A stretch of DNA of 64,000 nucleotides from Anseranas semipalmata (Eukaryota; Chordata; Aves; Anseriformes; Anseranatidae), in assembly GCA_013399115.1 (NCBI GenBank), contig VXAA01003253.1, positions 56,788 to 120,787 on the forward strand, read 5' to 3'. The first letter of the stretch is position 1; each line of letters starts with the position of its first letter. Of the stretch, positions 63,500-64,000 are shown in pieces. Position numbers and translations under genes: made by a program. The notes under the pieces were generated by a model that had not been told where the DNA came from, made no database searches, and saw only the letters and a list, made by a program, of their open reading frames with translations.

Positions 63500-64000
63500 G
63501 CCCCAAACTTTCGGCGGCCGCCGGCCCCCAACCGCGCAAGCGCTGCCCCCGCCCCGCCGAGGCGGAGGAAGGGGGAGCCCGCAGCCTGTTCTCGGTGCCC
63601 CGTTCCCCCAGTGGTGGCTTAGGGGCGGCTGTGCTGGGCCGTGCTGTGTGTGCGCGCCTCCTCCTCTGCTCTTCCCGCCGCCGCTGAGGGGAGCGGGGCT
63701 GCGCGGCGAAATGGCCGCCGAAACGCCTCAGGGGCGCCGCTCTTGGTCCCTGCCGCCTCTCCGCGGCATTTCCTGACGCCTTGCTCTGCGAAGAACGGGC
63801 CTGGGCGGGCAGGGCCGGCTGCAGGCGCAGGGAGGGGGAAGCGGAGCGGGAAGGTAGTCCCGGATTTGTGTATGGAACAAACAGCGGGGGCAGTGCGCTG
63901 GGGCGGTAGCCCCGAGCCTGGCCCGTGGTGGTGGCGGCGGGCTTTGCACTGCACTGGGGGGAATATGCGAGTTCCTGGTCATAGCTTTAAGAAAATGGCA

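Noticed and set aside
63711..63776. Possible divergent gene start (ATGGCCGCCGAA) upstream of MTHFD1
   Set aside because: The frame closes after about 21 codons and the ATG lies inside a YY1-like motif. No homology is recognised.

Overview
This window is vertebrate nuclear DNA, most likely from a bird. It holds three split or single-exon protein genes with GT-AG introns, CpG-rich promoters and CR1-type LINE retrotransposons ending in the ATTCTRTG octamer tail that is characteristic of sauropsid (chiefly avian) genomes. The species cannot be named from the sequence alone. Left to right the genes are ZBTB25 (+), AKAP5 (-) and MTHFD1 (-). From memory this is the same block and relative orientation as human chromosome 14q23 (MTHFD1-AKAP5-ZBTB25-ZBTB1) read backwards, so this is conserved microsynteny.

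Layout. 1-3.8 kb: ZBTB25, a BTB zinc-finger repressor with two coding exons and a 3' UTR. 3.85-6.15 kb: an assembly-scar duplication around a single N, then a 5'-truncated CR1 LINE with an uninterrupted reverse transcriptase reading frame. 6.15-13.4 kb: the space between the convergent ZBTB25 and AKAP5, probably including a long AKAP5 3' UTR. 13.43-14.86 kb: AKAP5, one coding exon. 16.2-17.1 kb: a CpG-rich block broken by a 444-base gap and followed by a degenerate minisatellite, the likely AKAP5 promoter or 5' exon area. 20.7-63.4 kb: MTHFD1 in 27 coding exons, reconstructed here in full; the exons sum to 2808 nt, exactly 935 codons plus stop, the human length. 63.05-64 kb: the MTHFD1 CpG island and promoter.

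The three genes do not form a pathway. ZBTB25 is a nuclear transcription factor. AKAP5 is a membrane and postsynaptic scaffold for PKA, PKC and calcineurin. MTHFD1 is the cytosolic trifunctional folate enzyme supplying one-carbon units for purine, thymidylate and methionine synthesis. They are neighbours by ancient synteny.

I found no convincing new biological system. The most useful second-look items are the two single-N joins flanked by unmerged duplications, a head-to-head CR1 pair close to an MTHFD1 splice site, a tiny in-frame MTHFD1 exon behind a very long poly-T tract, two short perfect inverted repeats, and residue changes in AKAP5 and MTHFD1 at sites with known meaning in human.
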